Counted from the first letter of the stretch, positions 8,342-17,761 are shown. The stretch is 64,000 nt of DNA from Fervidibacter sp032160945 (GCA_032160945.1 JAVHTL010000003.1), one strand, 5' to 3'. Numbers and translations are program-made. Notes: generated from the sequence alone by a model not told the origin.

Positions 8342-10309
8342 ATGTGGCGATGCGTTCAGTTAATGGTGACTTTGTTCGTAGTTTTGTCATCGTTGTCCCT
8401 TTCTGTTGCTCAAAAGGACATTCTCAGAGGCATTGTTCGTGCTTTGAAAGAGCCTCACCCCGCAGCAAAATTTCTGGCTCAAACTCCTATGTTTGTCGTG
8501 ACCAACGATGAAACGCTCTTCAACTTGTTCCGAACTCACTTGCCACCAGTTCATGCAGCCGAGTTTGTGCCTTTGAAAGATTTGCCTTCACGCATTGACG
8601 AGTTGGTAGTCACTGAGCGGAGTGTGGTAGTTATCATTGACCGTTCACGAGGTGACTTGGCGATTGAGCATCGGGGCATAGTCCCCTACGACTTGACGCT
8701 CATCCGTCGCCAAGATGTCATTATCGCCTGCGATGTCCTGCGTGATTCAAAAGTTACTCGCTACCGAGTCTTCATATCAGCACCTTCCCACGCTGGCTTG
8801 AAAAGCGCTGTTGAGCGATTTTGTAAGCGGTTGGTTCGTGAGCCACAAGACATGAAAGTGCAGGAAGCAACTCCAGTTCCAATTTGCGTCGTCATCACCA
8901 ATGCTGGTCAGGAAGTTGTTAATGCTTTCGCCGAGCGGACGAATGTCAATTTCGTTTGGGCTACGCCTGAGACAATTTCTCGCGTTCAGGATTTGCTTAC
9001 GACCGAAACAGAGATTTACCTTTTGCTTCCGCCAGTTCCTTCGGCAATTCAGGAGCGTTTGCCTTTCAACTTGAAACTTCTCGCCCCTAACCAAAGCATG
9101 GCAGTTCGTAAAAACAAAGGGGGAGATTATTGGCAAGTCCTGCTATATGCTCCATTCCCTCAGGCACTTCAAGGAATTATTCGCCGTTACTCAGACATTT
9201 CAAATGTGCCTCAAGAACCCATCATCACCACCCACCCTGTCATTGGTTCCGTCAAGCGATTGCTTCTTGTCCCGTTCGGTGACATCCCTTACTTTCGCGA
9301 TCGGATAGGGAATTTCCCTGCCCAAGTTTTTAACGCCGTTCAAAACGAGAGGTTCGCTAATGAGACTGTCATGCCCACTAAGCCACCAGAACCTTTACAT
9401 GACTGGTCACCTTTCCAAGACGGAACAGTTGAGGGAAAGTATCTCGTTGAATTGGCGAAAGCCAACGGTGCGGACTTAATTTTGACTGGCAGGTTATCAG
9501 ATTTTGACACCAACACGGTTAGGACACAAAAGTTATCAAGCAAACCCAGTCCGGCAGCGGACATGAGGATTTGGGAAATTACGACCGTCCGAGTTGAAAC
9601 CGCAACTGCCCGCTTGAAGGTTTGGCTTTACGAAGGTCAAACGGGTGAAGCAATTTGGTCAAAAACGGTTACGGGAACAGCGACGAAAGAATCCGTTGAG
9701 AGTGTCCGAAGAGTTGAAGGAGCAAAACCGCCATCTCTTCAACCTGACCGAGTTTCCATGTTCATCTCCGATGAGCGGATCTACACCTCAGCAGCGATTG
9801 CAGCCATCAAGGAACTCTTGATGGCTATGAGGGAGGAAATTCATTGGCTCACACAACCAACTCCTTCGGTCATCGTCAAAGTTGCCCCGACATTTATTGA
9901 GGGGCTAATCGGTGGAATGGAAATTGACAAGGAAACAACTTTCGTTTACATTGATGTCGGGCAAAATCAAGGCATTAAAGTCGGTGATGTTTTCCGAATT
10001 TACCGAGAGGTTTCCGTTAAGACCGAACGAAAAACAGTAAGGCTTGAAGAAGATTTGGGCGAAGCCATCGTCGTCTCTGTTTACTCTGAAGCATGTAAGG
10101 CTCGTGTAACCATTGGCGCAGACGCAGTTGCCCGATGGAAAGATGCGTCGCTGAGAGCAAGGTTGATAAAGACTTCTGAAAAGCCACAAACCGAACAACC
10201 GAAGGAACCCAAGCCCGAAGAGGAAACTGAGCAAAAGCAAGTTCCACCCACCTTGCCCGCTCCAGGCGAAAAGAAGTCCTATCTCTTTTTTGAGTGGTTG
10301 GTAGCGTAA
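8342..10309 (+). CDS. Secreted CsgG/FlgT-like envelope protein
   Basis: 655 residues from ATG at 8342 (AAGGAGGTGG upstream). Signal peptide 1-25. Residues about 25-300 are an unfamiliar alpha/beta region containing RRQDVIIACDVLRDSKVTRY and APSHAGLKSAVERF. Residues about 305-505 look CsgG/FlgT-middle-like: VKRLLLVPFGDIPYF, LAKANGADLILTGRLSDF, RLKVWLYEGQTGEAIWSKTV. A FlgT-C-like domain follows (about 520-600, DVGQNQGIKVGDVFRIYRE) and a Pro/Glu/Lys-rich tail ends the protein. It heads a run leading to LptF, LptD-like and vWA genes, which suggests an outer-envelope assembly role (inference). Function not established. Confidence 0.6.
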   Translation: MWRCVQLMVTLFVVLSSLSLSVAQKDILRGIVRALKEPHPAAKFLAQTPMFVVTNDETLFNLFRTHLPPVHAAEFVPLKDLPSRIDELVVTERSVVVIIDRSRGDLAIEHRGIVPYDLTLIRRQDVIIACDVLRDSKVTRYRVFISAPSHAGLKSAVERFCKRLVREPQDMKVQEATPVPICVVITNAGQEVVNAFAERTNVNFVWATPETISRVQDLLTTETEIYLLLPPVPSAIQERLPFNLKLLAPNQSMAVRKNKGGDYWQVLLYAPFPQALQGIIRRYSDISNVPQEPIITTHPVIGSVKRLLLVPFGDIPYFRDRIGNFPAQVFNAVQNERFANETVMPTKPPEPLHDWSPFQDGTVEGKYLVELAKANGADLILTGRLSDFDTNTVRTQKLSSKPSPAADMRIWEITTVRVETATARLKVWLYEGQTGEAIWSKTVTGTATKESVESVRRVEGAKPPSLQPDRVSMFISDERIYTSAAIAAIKELLMAMREEIHWLTQPTPSVIVKVAPTFIEGLIGGMEIDKETTFVYIDVGQNQGIKVGDVFRIYREVSVKTERKTVRLEEDLGEAIVVSVYSEACKARVTIGADAVARWKDASLRARLIKTSEKPQTEQPKEPKPEEETEQKQVPPTLPAPGEKKSYLFFEWLVA

Positions 10310-10371
10310 CTTGTGAAGAAGTTCCTCCAAACCGCTCTCATGTGGCGCTACAATTTTCTCGGTGGTTTTTG

Positions 10372-11544
10372 ATGGACATCCAACTTACTCCGAAATCACG
10401 GTTACCTGAAACTTTACCGATAAGTAAGGTTTGGCAACAAATTTACTGGGTAGTTCCTTTCACTTCGCGAATGGACAGATACTTTTTGCGAGAGATGGTT
10501 GCGCCTTTTTTGATGGGCGTTATGTTTTTCATTGTGGTGTTGACAGGGCATTACTTTTACTGGGCAATCAAATCCATCGTCGGACAAAAAGCGCCTGCAA
10601 AAGATTTGCTTTTGATGGTGGTTTACTTGATGCCTCAAGCAGCAGCACTTGCAGTTCCCATCGGGATGATTTTGTGCACCTGCATTGTCCTCAACCGATT
10701 GGGACGAGAGATGGAGTTAATGGCGCTGCGTGCCAGCAGCGTCAGTGTCCAAAGGATTATGATGCCTTTTGTTGTCGTCGCCATCTTCGTCACTATTGGC
10801 GATTTCTTCCTCAATGACCGCATAGTTCCAGAAAGCAACCGCCGTGCTAACCAAATCCTTTATCGCCTCGCTTACATCAACCCGACGCCTTTGATTGAAA
10901 GCGACAAGTTTTTCAAAGTGAGTGATGACCTTTGGTTCTATGTTAGGCTCGTCAATTACCAGACCAACCGATTTGAAGGCGTCTTAGTTTACCAGCGCGA
11001 CCCTCAACAATGGCAGTTTCCAAGGGCAATTGTTGCTCAATGGGCTCAAAAGGAACCGACCAAGAACCAATGGGTGCTACACGATGGGATAATCCACAAG
11101 TTCAACCCCGAAGGAGACCTCATCGCCCAAATCCCCTTCCGACAGCAAATCATCAACTTGCCTGAAGATTTGCCATTGCTCATCAACGACAACCGACGCC
11201 CTTACGAATTGTCAACGAGGGAATTGCGACAGCGAATTGAAACTCTGGAGGAAACAGGTCAAACTTCTTACGAGTTGCAAATTGCTTACCACTTCAAATT
11301 CTCTGTGCCAGCAGCGACTTTAGTGATGACGCTATGGGCAGCACCTTTGAGCATACGGTTTTCTCGTGCAGGAAGTTTCGCTGGTTTGTTCATTGCGATT
11401 TTGGGTGTTTTCCTTTATCAAGGCGCAATGGGTTGGGCTGAAGCCATTGGGCAGAGATACTTTTTGCCACCTTTTTGGGTCGCTTGGTCACAAAACTTCA
11501 TCTTCGGGGTGATGGGCTTGTGGCTTCTTTGGAGAGAAAGGTGA
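10372..11544 (+). CDS. LptF/LptG family lipopolysaccharide-export permease
   Basis: 390 residues from ATG at 10372 (GGTGG 6 nt upstream). An alternative ATG at 10471 would start at MDRYFLREM, the usual N-terminus of the family, so about 33 extra residues precede the core. The core has membrane helices near the N-terminus (FLMGVMFFIVVLTGHYFYW), the conserved LNRLGREMELMALRASSVS cytoplasmic loop, a periplasmic beta-jellyroll region in the middle, and C-terminal helices (AATLVMTLWAAPLSI, FIFGVMGLWLL). It works with LptB to pull lipopolysaccharide out of the inner membrane. LptB, LptA and LptC are not nearby. Its stop overlaps the next gene's GTG. Confidence 0.88.
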   Translation: MDIQLTPKSRLPETLPISKVWQQIYWVVPFTSRMDRYFLREMVAPFLMGVMFFIVVLTGHYFYWAIKSIVGQKAPAKDLLLMVVYLMPQAAALAVPIGMILCTCIVLNRLGREMELMALRASSVSVQRIMMPFVVVAIFVTIGDFFLNDRIVPESNRRANQILYRLAYINPTPLIESDKFFKVSDDLWFYVRLVNYQTNRFEGVLVYQRDPQQWQFPRAIVAQWAQKEPTKNQWVLHDGIIHKFNPEGDLIAQIPFRQQIINLPEDLPLLINDNRRPYELSTRELRQRIETLEETGQTSYELQIAYHFKFSVPAATLVMTLWAAPLSIRFSRAGSFAGLFIAILGVFLYQGAMGWAEAIGQRYFLPPFWVAWSQNFIFGVMGLWLLWRER

Positions 11545-13931
11545 GCAAAAAGGGATATAGGAAATGGGACACGGGACAAGAGAGGTTTGCTAAGCAAAAT
11601 CTCGCCATTCGCTATTCGCCACTTGCCATTAACCATTCGCTGTCTGCAATTTTCACGCTGCTCTTTTTGGTTTCCTTTGGGTTTGGGCAGCAATTGAGTG
11701 CACCTTCAACACTGTCCGACAATCTGCTTCGGATTGAAAGCGATTTGCCCATCCGATACTTCCCCAAAGAGCAGGAGTGGCGAACCATTGATGGTGCAGG
11801 AACTGTCAAAATCAACTTCCGAGATTTAACCATTTTCTCACGACGAGCCAGATACAATGAGCGAGAGCGAATTTTGGAAGCGCAGGAAGGTTTGAGAGCC
11901 ATCTGGCAAGAGGGCGTTGAGTTTGAAGGCGTAAGGGCAAAGTATTTTCCTGACGAGAGAAGATGGCTCATTGAAGGTGGTAAGGCAAATTTTGACCCTG
12001 CCTATTTTGGTGAAGGTGTTGCATCACCTCTCTACTTGACTTTGCAAAGGGTTTTTGGGACAAACGAAAAACTGACGGCGCACCAGTGTATTTTTTCCTC
12101 CTGCGACAAACCGCACCCTCACTACAGTTTGCAAGCCAAATCCGCTGATGTTGTTCCCAATGACAGGATGATTTTGAGGCATGTCGGAGTTTACATCGGC
12201 AAGACGAAATTGCTCGGTATAGGTCGCTACACCGTTTCGCTGAAACCGCGCCGTCGGCAAAATCGTTTGCCAATATCGCCTGATGTTGGCAGAGACCAAT
12301 ACAATGGCGTGTTCGTCCGAACAAGTGTCAGCCTTCTTGACACTCGCGATCAAAGCGCCGACTTAGTTTTGGATTGGTCGGAACGGAGAGGTTTAGGCTA
12401 CGGGATTGAGCACGATTACACAACTCGGCTTTTGCAAGGTGGCTTTAACTTTTTCGTCCAAAAATCACCATTTGCAGGCATAGAACAAAATCTGTCTTGG
12501 CGACATCAACATCAACTTTTGCCTGGGCTTTTGCTCTCCGCTTTTTGGGACGAGCGACGAAACACACCCTTTGGTGGTCGCAGTTACACCAGTTCTTCAA
12601 AGCAGTTTTCCCTCAGACAAAGTTGGAGGCAAGGCACAACAGAGTTATCGCTTCGCACCCTCGGATATGGTGGCTTCGGCAACGACCTAACTTGGACTTT
12701 GACCCACTCCATAGCAACTGGGAAGCAGTCTTTGAACTTGCTTGTCACCATGAGGGAAGCCTTGAGAGCAGGTCAACCGACTGACAAAGAGTTGAACGAA
12801 AGAATTGAGTTGCATCGGCAACTCTCTGACAAATGGGACATGGCTCTCAAGTTTGAGCAGCGGTTTGACCTTGACAAGGACAGATACACTGGCGACAACT
12901 TCTACTACGCCCTTGACCGAACCCCAGAACTTTCCTTCAACTTTAAACCCCTAAGGTCAAGTTTCCTGCGACCGAACATTTCCATCGGGTTTGCCCGTTG
13001 GAAAGAACCTCAGTTTGCTTTCGCAGTTCAAAAACCGTTGAGCGTAACGCTGGAACGAATTAACATACGAGTTGACTCACCTCAAAGAACTTTCAAACTC
13101 ACTGGCAATTTGTCTTACAGCCACAGCGGAATTTTTGAGCAGTTCTTCTACGGCAACGATACTGCCCAATACCTTTACGCCTACCGAAGCACATTGACTT
13201 GGAGGTTTGGCGGTAACAGCCAAATGGACTTGAGTTACTGGCTTCAAAAGCATCGTGGCTACACCCCTTTTCGCTCCGACACGCTGACAAGTTACGAGAA
13301 TTTGGACTGGCGACTTCAAATTTCGCCGTCGCAAAAGTTTTTCTTGTCAGCGACAACAGGGCTTGACATTGAACGAGATTTTTTCCGTGACTTGTTTTTG
13401 AACTTGCGATGGCAACCATATCAAGGGATGGCTCTTGATTTGTCAACAGGATACAGCATTGAACGGAGTCGGTGGCAGGACCTTTTAGGGCGATTACTTT
13501 TGAGCAAACCCAGTGGCTTGGGTTTACCGACTTACGGGACTTTCGTCAATTACTACGGCTTGCAACCAACACCCTTTGCTGAGGAGCGACCCGTCCCACC
13601 ACCTGGCGGATTTCGTTCTGAGTTAACCTTTCGCTATTCACCAAATCAAGGTCGGTGGAGTCGCATCCGCTTGTTCCTTGACTGGAGCATCACGGGAACT
13701 TGGAGGCTTGAAGGGTTGCTCGGTTACAGTGGCATATTGCGCAGGATGGACATCACTCAATTCCGAGTGACAAAAGACTTTCACTGCTACCAAATTTGGG
13801 CGATATACAACCGAGAGCGCCGTGAGTTTCGTTTTTTCTTTGTCATCAAGGCTTTCCCGATATTCCAGCAATTCTTCGGCACTTCCGACCAAGGGGCATT
13901 CTTGGACACCAGTTTGGGGCAGGTGTATTGA
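11541..13931 (+). CDS. LptD/OstA-like outer-membrane barrel protein
   Basis: 796 residues. GTG at 11541 overlaps the permease stop (GTGA), implying coupled translation. After a short basic segment and a membrane-type signal helix ending in FGFGQQ, residues about 75-230 read as an OstA jellyroll: INFRDLTIFSRRARYNE, ILEAQEGLRAIWQEGVEFEG, RRWLIEGGKANF, and the Cys pair around HQCIFSSCDKPHPHYSLQAK. The remaining 560 residues are barrel strands rich in Trp, Tyr and Phe (LDWSERRGLGYGIEHDY). LptD places lipopolysaccharide in the outer leaflet. The 32 residues before the signal helix look derived from an interspersed repeat (NLAIRYSPLAINHSLSAI). Confidence 0.72.
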   Translation: MSKKGYRKWDTGQERFAKQNLAIRYSPLAINHSLSAIFTLLFLVSFGFGQQLSAPSTLSDNLLRIESDLPIRYFPKEQEWRTIDGAGTVKINFRDLTIFSRRARYNERERILEAQEGLRAIWQEGVEFEGVRAKYFPDERRWLIEGGKANFDPAYFGEGVASPLYLTLQRVFGTNEKLTAHQCIFSSCDKPHPHYSLQAKSADVVPNDRMILRHVGVYIGKTKLLGIGRYTVSLKPRRRQNRLPISPDVGRDQYNGVFVRTSVSLLDTRDQSADLVLDWSERRGLGYGIEHDYTTRLLQGGFNFFVQKSPFAGIEQNLSWRHQHQLLPGLLLSAFWDERRNTPFGGRSYTSSSKQFSLRQSWRQGTTELSLRTLGYGGFGNDLTWTLTHSIATGKQSLNLLVTMREALRAGQPTDKELNERIELHRQLSDKWDMALKFEQRFDLDKDRYTGDNFYYALDRTPELSFNFKPLRSSFLRPNISIGFARWKEPQFAFAVQKPLSVTLERINIRVDSPQRTFKLTGNLSYSHSGIFEQFFYGNDTAQYLYAYRSTLTWRFGGNSQMDLSYWLQKHRGYTPFRSDTLTSYENLDWRLQISPSQKFFLSATTGLDIERDFFRDLFLNLRWQPYQGMALDLSTGYSIERSRWQDLLGRLLLSKPSGLGLPTYGTFVNYYGLQPTPFAEERPVPPPGGFRSELTFRYSPNQGRWSRIRLFLDWSITGTWRLEGLLGYSGILRRMDITQFRVTKDFHCYQIWAIYNRERREFRFFFVIKAFPIFQQFFGTSDQGAFLDTSLGQVY

Positions 13932-15760
13932 AAGCGATGGTTTTCGGGCAACCTCAATTTTTGCCTTTGCTCGCTCTCGCCTCTCTGCCTTTGCTCATCC
14001 ACCTTTTGGCTCGCCGTCAAAGGCGAATTGTCAAGTTCAGCATGACGAGATTTTTGCAAGAAGTTGCTCAGCAAACGCAGGGCAAAAGGTGGCTTAGGGA
14101 ACTTTTACTTTTGCTGCTCAGGACAGGTGCAATTTTGTTCGCCCTTTTGACTTTGCTCCGCCCATATGCACCTTTGCCATTGCCCCTTCCGCCAGCCCCG
14201 ACATCAATCGCCATCGTCATTGACAACTCTTTGAGCATGCAAAGTCAAAATCGGAACGGCAAAGTTTGGTTTGATCAGGCATTGGAGTGGTGCGAAAGGG
14301 CAATAAGAGATTTGCCAGCAGAGATAGCCTTGCTCACTGCCGACAAAGTATCAGAGCCAATTTGCGATTTCACAAGGGATTTGCCACGGAGGTTGAAGGC
14401 ACTCAATCAAATTCGCCCAACATTCAAAAGTCTGGATTTGGCAACTGCTATTAGAGCAGCGGACACTCTCCTCAATCACCAAGCAGCAGCGGTTAAGCGC
14501 ATCGTAGCCATTACCGACATGCAAAGCGAGCCCTTTCGCTCTTTAGACCTGCCCAGACTGAGCAACCCACTCGCCATCGTTGATGTCAAGCATTCAGAGC
14601 AAGTCAGCAATGTTCGGCTCAATGCAAAACTTCGTTTACCCTTAGACCCAAACATTGATGGCTCAATAACAGTTGAACTGCAAAACCTGAGCCTGCAACC
14701 GCTCAGAGGTTCAGTTGTCGCTTCTGTCTCAGGGAAACCTTTTGCCCGAACCGAAGTTTCGTTGCAGCCACAAATGCAGATGAACTTGAATTTGCCGATG
14801 CCGTCTTGGGTTCTTGATGCCAGCAACGAAAAAGGCACGGTGCAAGTTGAAGTCCGATGGAACTCAGACTTTGACATTTTTAGTTGGGACGATTTCCTTT
14901 GCTTCACTTTCAAATCGCCAAAGCGAATTCGTGTGGTCAATTCCGTCAAGGAAGGTTTCCAGTTTGTGGATGCAGCGTTGAGAGCATTAAACATTTTGCC
15001 CATTGCCAAGGCGTCTTCCCGCAATTTTGATGCCGTCATCGCATCCGCTCCGACTGATGAAAAAGTGGCTAAAGAATTGGCAGATTGGGTTCGTCAAGGT
15101 GGGACAGCAATCATCATTGCCGACAGCCCTGCTTCGCCTTTTTGGTCAGAAGTTGGTGCTTCAATTCGGCAAGTTCGGAAAAGGGAAAAGTTGCAGGTTC
15201 AGTGGGTTGACGAAACTAACCCAATTTTGAAAGGCTTGGGCGCTTCACTTAAAGGTGTGAAGGCGCAACCAATTTTGAGTTTCAAGGACAAAAGGGCAAG
15301 TTCAAAGGTGCTTGCGAGCCTGAGCGATGGCACTCCGTTTTTGGTTGAATTTGATGTCGGCTCAGGTAGTTGCCTCGTCTTCACAGCACCTTTTAACCCT
15401 CAACTCACCAACATCGTTTATTCACCAGCCTTCGTCCCGCTAATTTATCGTTTCGCCAGGTTCGCAACTCATGGTCACGAGTTGAGTGCGATTGAGGCAG
15501 AGGAGAAACCTCAATCATCGCTGAAGCGAACGACCGTTGTGCCCAAAAGCGAAAGCGATTTTAGGCTACCATCGCAAAAAGACATCGTTGCTAAACTGGG
15601 GCAACTTGGTGTAAGGGTTATATCTGCCAACCAATCACCCAAAATTTTGCTTTCCGAAACAAAATTGCGGGACTTAACGAATTTGTGCCTATTTTTGGTT
15701 CTCCTTTGCCTATTGGCAGAGATACTTTTGACTTTCTTCTGGTGGCGAAGGGCAAGATGA
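13928..15760 (+). CDS. BatA-like membrane protein with von Willebrand factor A domain
   Basis: 610 residues if TTG at 13928 (overlapping the previous stop as TTGA) is used; ATG at 13937 is the alternative and neither has an ideal site. The N-terminus is the BatA/aerotolerance module: helix PLLALASLPLLIHLLARR, then VKFSMTRFLQ, then helix LLLLLLRTGAILFALLTLL. A vWA domain follows (about 95-220) with the metal-site motif DNSLSM and later TDMQSEP. The middle is beta-rich; a last membrane helix (LCLFLVLLCLLAEILLTFFWW) lies near the C-terminus. Relatives sit beside MoxR ATPases in envelope stress systems; no MoxR is here. The operon position suggests envelope work. Confidence 0.78.
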   Translation: MKAMVFGQPQFLPLLALASLPLLIHLLARRQRRIVKFSMTRFLQEVAQQTQGKRWLRELLLLLLRTGAILFALLTLLRPYAPLPLPLPPAPTSIAIVIDNSLSMQSQNRNGKVWFDQALEWCERAIRDLPAEIALLTADKVSEPICDFTRDLPRRLKALNQIRPTFKSLDLATAIRAADTLLNHQAAAVKRIVAITDMQSEPFRSLDLPRLSNPLAIVDVKHSEQVSNVRLNAKLRLPLDPNIDGSITVELQNLSLQPLRGSVVASVSGKPFARTEVSLQPQMQMNLNLPMPSWVLDASNEKGTVQVEVRWNSDFDIFSWDDFLCFTFKSPKRIRVVNSVKEGFQFVDAALRALNILPIAKASSRNFDAVIASAPTDEKVAKELADWVRQGGTAIIIADSPASPFWSEVGASIRQVRKREKLQVQWVDETNPILKGLGASLKGVKAQPILSFKDKRASSKVLASLSDGTPFLVEFDVGSGSCLVFTAPFNPQLTNIVYSPAFVPLIYRFARFATHGHELSAIEAEEKPQSSLKRTTVVPKSESDFRLPSQKDIVAKLGQLGVRVISANQSPKILLSETKLRDLTNLCLFLVLLCLLAEILLTFFWWRRAR

Positions 15761-15822
15761 AAAACCTACTGAACAAAATCAGCGTTAAAGAGATGCGCCA
15801 AAAGCCTTAGGTTAAATTCCTT

Positions 15823-16803
15823 TCACTTGAGGATTAGCACTTCTGCAAAGCAATGAAGCGTCAACCAAAGTGACGGGAAGCAAAAGATGAGGGAGCAAAG
15901 TGATAAGCCACAAATTATGAGGGCAGAACTTAACGAGTTTTCGGAGATGTTTTTTGCCCGCTGCGATTTAAGCCTTTTAACTCGGTTCGCCAACTGTTCA
16001 GCGGACATGGGAATCCAGATGCTTTGAAGCACCTTCAAGGCAAAGATTAAAAGTTTGGCAGATTTTTCATTACCCGTTGCGAAATCATCGGCTGCTTTCT
16101 CGCTTGCGTCCTGCCACTCTCTTTGAAGCCAAACAGCAAAGGGGATAGGGGCGAAAACTAAAGAAACGATGAAGATGAGAGGGCGAAGCCAATGGTCACG
16201 CCGAACCAAGTGAGCATATTCGTGAAGCAAAACGACCTCCAATGCCGAAGTCGGCAAGCGACGAATTAATTCTTGTGAGACGAAAATTGAAGGTGAAACC
16301 ACGCCGACGAGAAGGGCAGGAAGATCGCTGCCCGTCTCCCAGACAGGCAAATTGCTTGGGAAATTAACATTGGCGATGGCTTGGCGGAGTTTTGGTGATG
16401 GCTCAATCCGTTTAATGTATAGTCGTCGGCACATCAAAATCATCAAAATCGCACTTGCTAAACCGAACCAAACTAAGGTGCACCAAAAGGCAATTTGACT
16501 GCCAAAGACATTTGTTGCTGCTGCATGACCGCAAAAGTGTTTTACAGAATGCTCGCACAAGTGATAGTAGCGGACAGAGGTCGCAGGGCAAAGAAACGCT
16601 GAGGTTAGACTTGCAACTGTGAAAGTAAAACCAAAACTTGGTGGCAAAAGCAAAGCAAAAGCGGTCAATCTCGCCCAATTTGACCCATCAACTTTTCCCA
16701 AAGGAGAAAATCTCTTTATCAGCCAAAGAGTTACTCCAGCGGCGAAAATCAAGAAGGCGCTCACAAAAAACCAAAGGACAATGCCTGCAAGTATCACTTG
16801 CAT
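15823..16803 (-). CDS. M56 (BlaR1/MecR1-type) membrane metallopeptidase
   Basis: 326 residues, AAGGTGA upstream of ATG. Four or so membrane helices: residues 5-28, 46-68, 105-127 and about 215-235. The zinc motif is HEYAH within ALEVVLLHEYAHLVRRDHW, with a downstream EKAADDFATG segment as expected for M56. BlaR1 proteins sense a signal and cleave the cognate BlaI repressor. Here there is no penicillin-binding sensor domain, so the trigger is unknown. It lies 6 bp after the BlaI-type regulator gene, with which it forms an operon. Confidence 0.88.
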   Translation of the reverse strand: MQVILAGIVLWFFVSAFLIFAAGVTLWLIKRFSPLGKVDGSNWARLTAFALLLPPSFGFTFTVASLTSAFLCPATSVRYYHLCEHSVKHFCGHAAATNVFGSQIAFWCTLVWFGLASAILMILMCRRLYIKRIEPSPKLRQAIANVNFPSNLPVWETGSDLPALLVGVVSPSIFVSQELIRRLPTSALEVVLLHEYAHLVRRDHWLRPLIFIVSLVFAPIPFAVWLQREWQDASEKAADDFATGNEKSAKLLIFALKVLQSIWIPMSAEQLANRVKRLKSQRAKNISENSLSSALIICGLSLCSLIFCFPSLWLTLHCFAEVLILK

Positions 16804-16809
16804 TTGACA

Positions 16810-17127
16810 TCACCTTCGCTTGCCAACAACTTTAGCCAAGTAAGAAATCGCTGGCTCGCCAAAAACAGCAACAATTCTGTCAATGGCTGAGTCAACAAAC
16901 CGCTTCAACAGCGTTTCACGGGGATAGTTTGGGAAGTAGCGGTAACCTTTGCCTTCTTTGACCCTGCTCAAAATTCCCTTTTCATGCAGCCTCACCATGA
17001 CAGTCATGACCGTTGTGTATGCCAGACGCTTACCACGCGACCTAAGTTCCAGCCAAACCTCTCTGACGGTCACCGATTTCCTATCCCAAACAATGCGCAT
17101 AATTTCTGCTTCCAGTGGGCTGAACAT
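16810..17127 (-). CDS. BlaI/MecI/CopY family transcriptional repressor
   Basis: 105 residues. ATG at 17127 fits best (GGTGA 5 nt upstream) and gives the typical start MFSPLEAEIMRIVWDRKSVT. The winged-helix domain follows with VREVWLELRSRGKRLAYTTV as recognition region and MVRLHEKGILSRVKEGKGYRY as wing. The C-terminal part (ETLLKRFVDSAIDRIVAVFG) is the dimerisation and protease-cleavage region. It probably represses its own operon until the neighbouring M56 protease cuts it. No beta-lactamase gene is visible, so the regulon is elsewhere or limited to this pair. Confidence 0.9.
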   Translation of the reverse strand: MFSPLEAEIMRIVWDRKSVTVREVWLELRSRGKRLAYTTVMTVMVRLHEKGILSRVKEGKGYRYFPNYPRETLLKRFVDSAIDRIVAVFGEPAISYLAKVVGKRR

Positions 17128-17194
17128 TGCCATCACCAGATAGAACTTTTTGTCACACCTTTCCTACGACAGCAATAGTAAGTCAATTGCCCTC

Positions 17195-17213
17195 ATACAA
17201 GTTTTTCGTGTAT
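17195..17213. promoter_or_regulatory. Possible BlaI operator (ATACA-N9-TGTAT)
   Basis: An inverted repeat ATACA/TGTAT with a 9-bp centre lies about 70 bp upstream of the BlaI-type start. BlaI and MecI sites contain TACA/TGTA half-sites, so this is a candidate operator. The spacing and the short arms make it weak. Confidence 0.25.
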
Positions 17214-17244
17214 AGACAGGCAAAATTCGCCTGCAAATATTTCG

Positions 17245-17393
17245 GGCTAACGCTCTTTACTACGAACTTTGTTGGTGACTTATGTAGGGCGGGGCTTCCA
17301 TGCCCAGCCGACAAATTTTGTGGGGCAGGACAGAACATGCGCCTTACATGTCGGCACGGGACAGAGCCCGTGCCCTAAATGGCGACAATTTTT
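17245..17393. repeat. Interspersed hairpin repeat, copy 1
   Basis: A composite of GC-rich hairpins. The first 68 bp closely match 43123-43190 (shared blocks GCTAACGCT, ACTTTGTTGGT, TATGTAGGGC). The distal part contains GGCACGGG and CCCGTGCC around ACAGAG, an 8-bp stem with 6-nt loop, related to the units of the tandem array at 23275-23903. No open frame is conserved, so it is a non-coding repeat. Confidence 0.7.
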
Positions 17394-17431
17394 TGAATTG
17401 GTATTAGTGAAGAAGCCGAAGGTGGTTAAGG

Positions 17432-17665
17432 TCAAGAGGTGGGGGATAAAGGTTTTGTGTGTTGGGTTTGAGAGAAAGAAGAGGGATGGACAAATCCATT
17501 TTCATCAACTTTCCTTCTTGACAGCCTTCTCCTTTCGTAATCTGGATAGGCTTCTCTAAGAACAGCCATAAGTTCATCAAATTCTTGAAGAGAAATTCCA
17601 GTAAGGCGACGAAAGAGGTTAGGGGACTTTTTGGCTTTTTCTAAGTTGAGCATGGTCAATTTCAC
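17432..17665 (-). pseudogene. N-terminal fragment of an IS5-type transposase
   Basis: The frame encodes MLNLEKAKKSPNLFRR, LTGISLQEFDELMAVL and a YERRRLSRRK basic stretch. This is the N-terminal helix-turn-helix lead-in of IS5-like (DUF4096-type) transposases. After about 52 residues similarity ends in Ser/Thr/Pro-rich sequence and a stop. The catalytic DDE domain is absent, so it is a remnant. It adjoins the hairpin repeat at 17245-17393, marking an old insertion site. Confidence 0.55.
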
Positions 17666-17668
17666 CTT

Positions 17669-17697
17669 TTTACATGAACTTAGGCTCGGGTTATAAT
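17669..17697 (+). promoter_or_regulatory. Strong sigma-70-type promoter
   Basis: TTTACA and a perfect TATAAT are separated by 17 bp, 64 bp upstream of the ATG at 17762. This is one of the clearest vegetative-type promoters in the window. Confidence 0.7.
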
Positions 17698-17761
17698 AGT
17701 AGCATCGTCAAAGCCATAAGGCAATGACGCAATAAGTTTAGTGAAATCGGAGGTGATAGTA

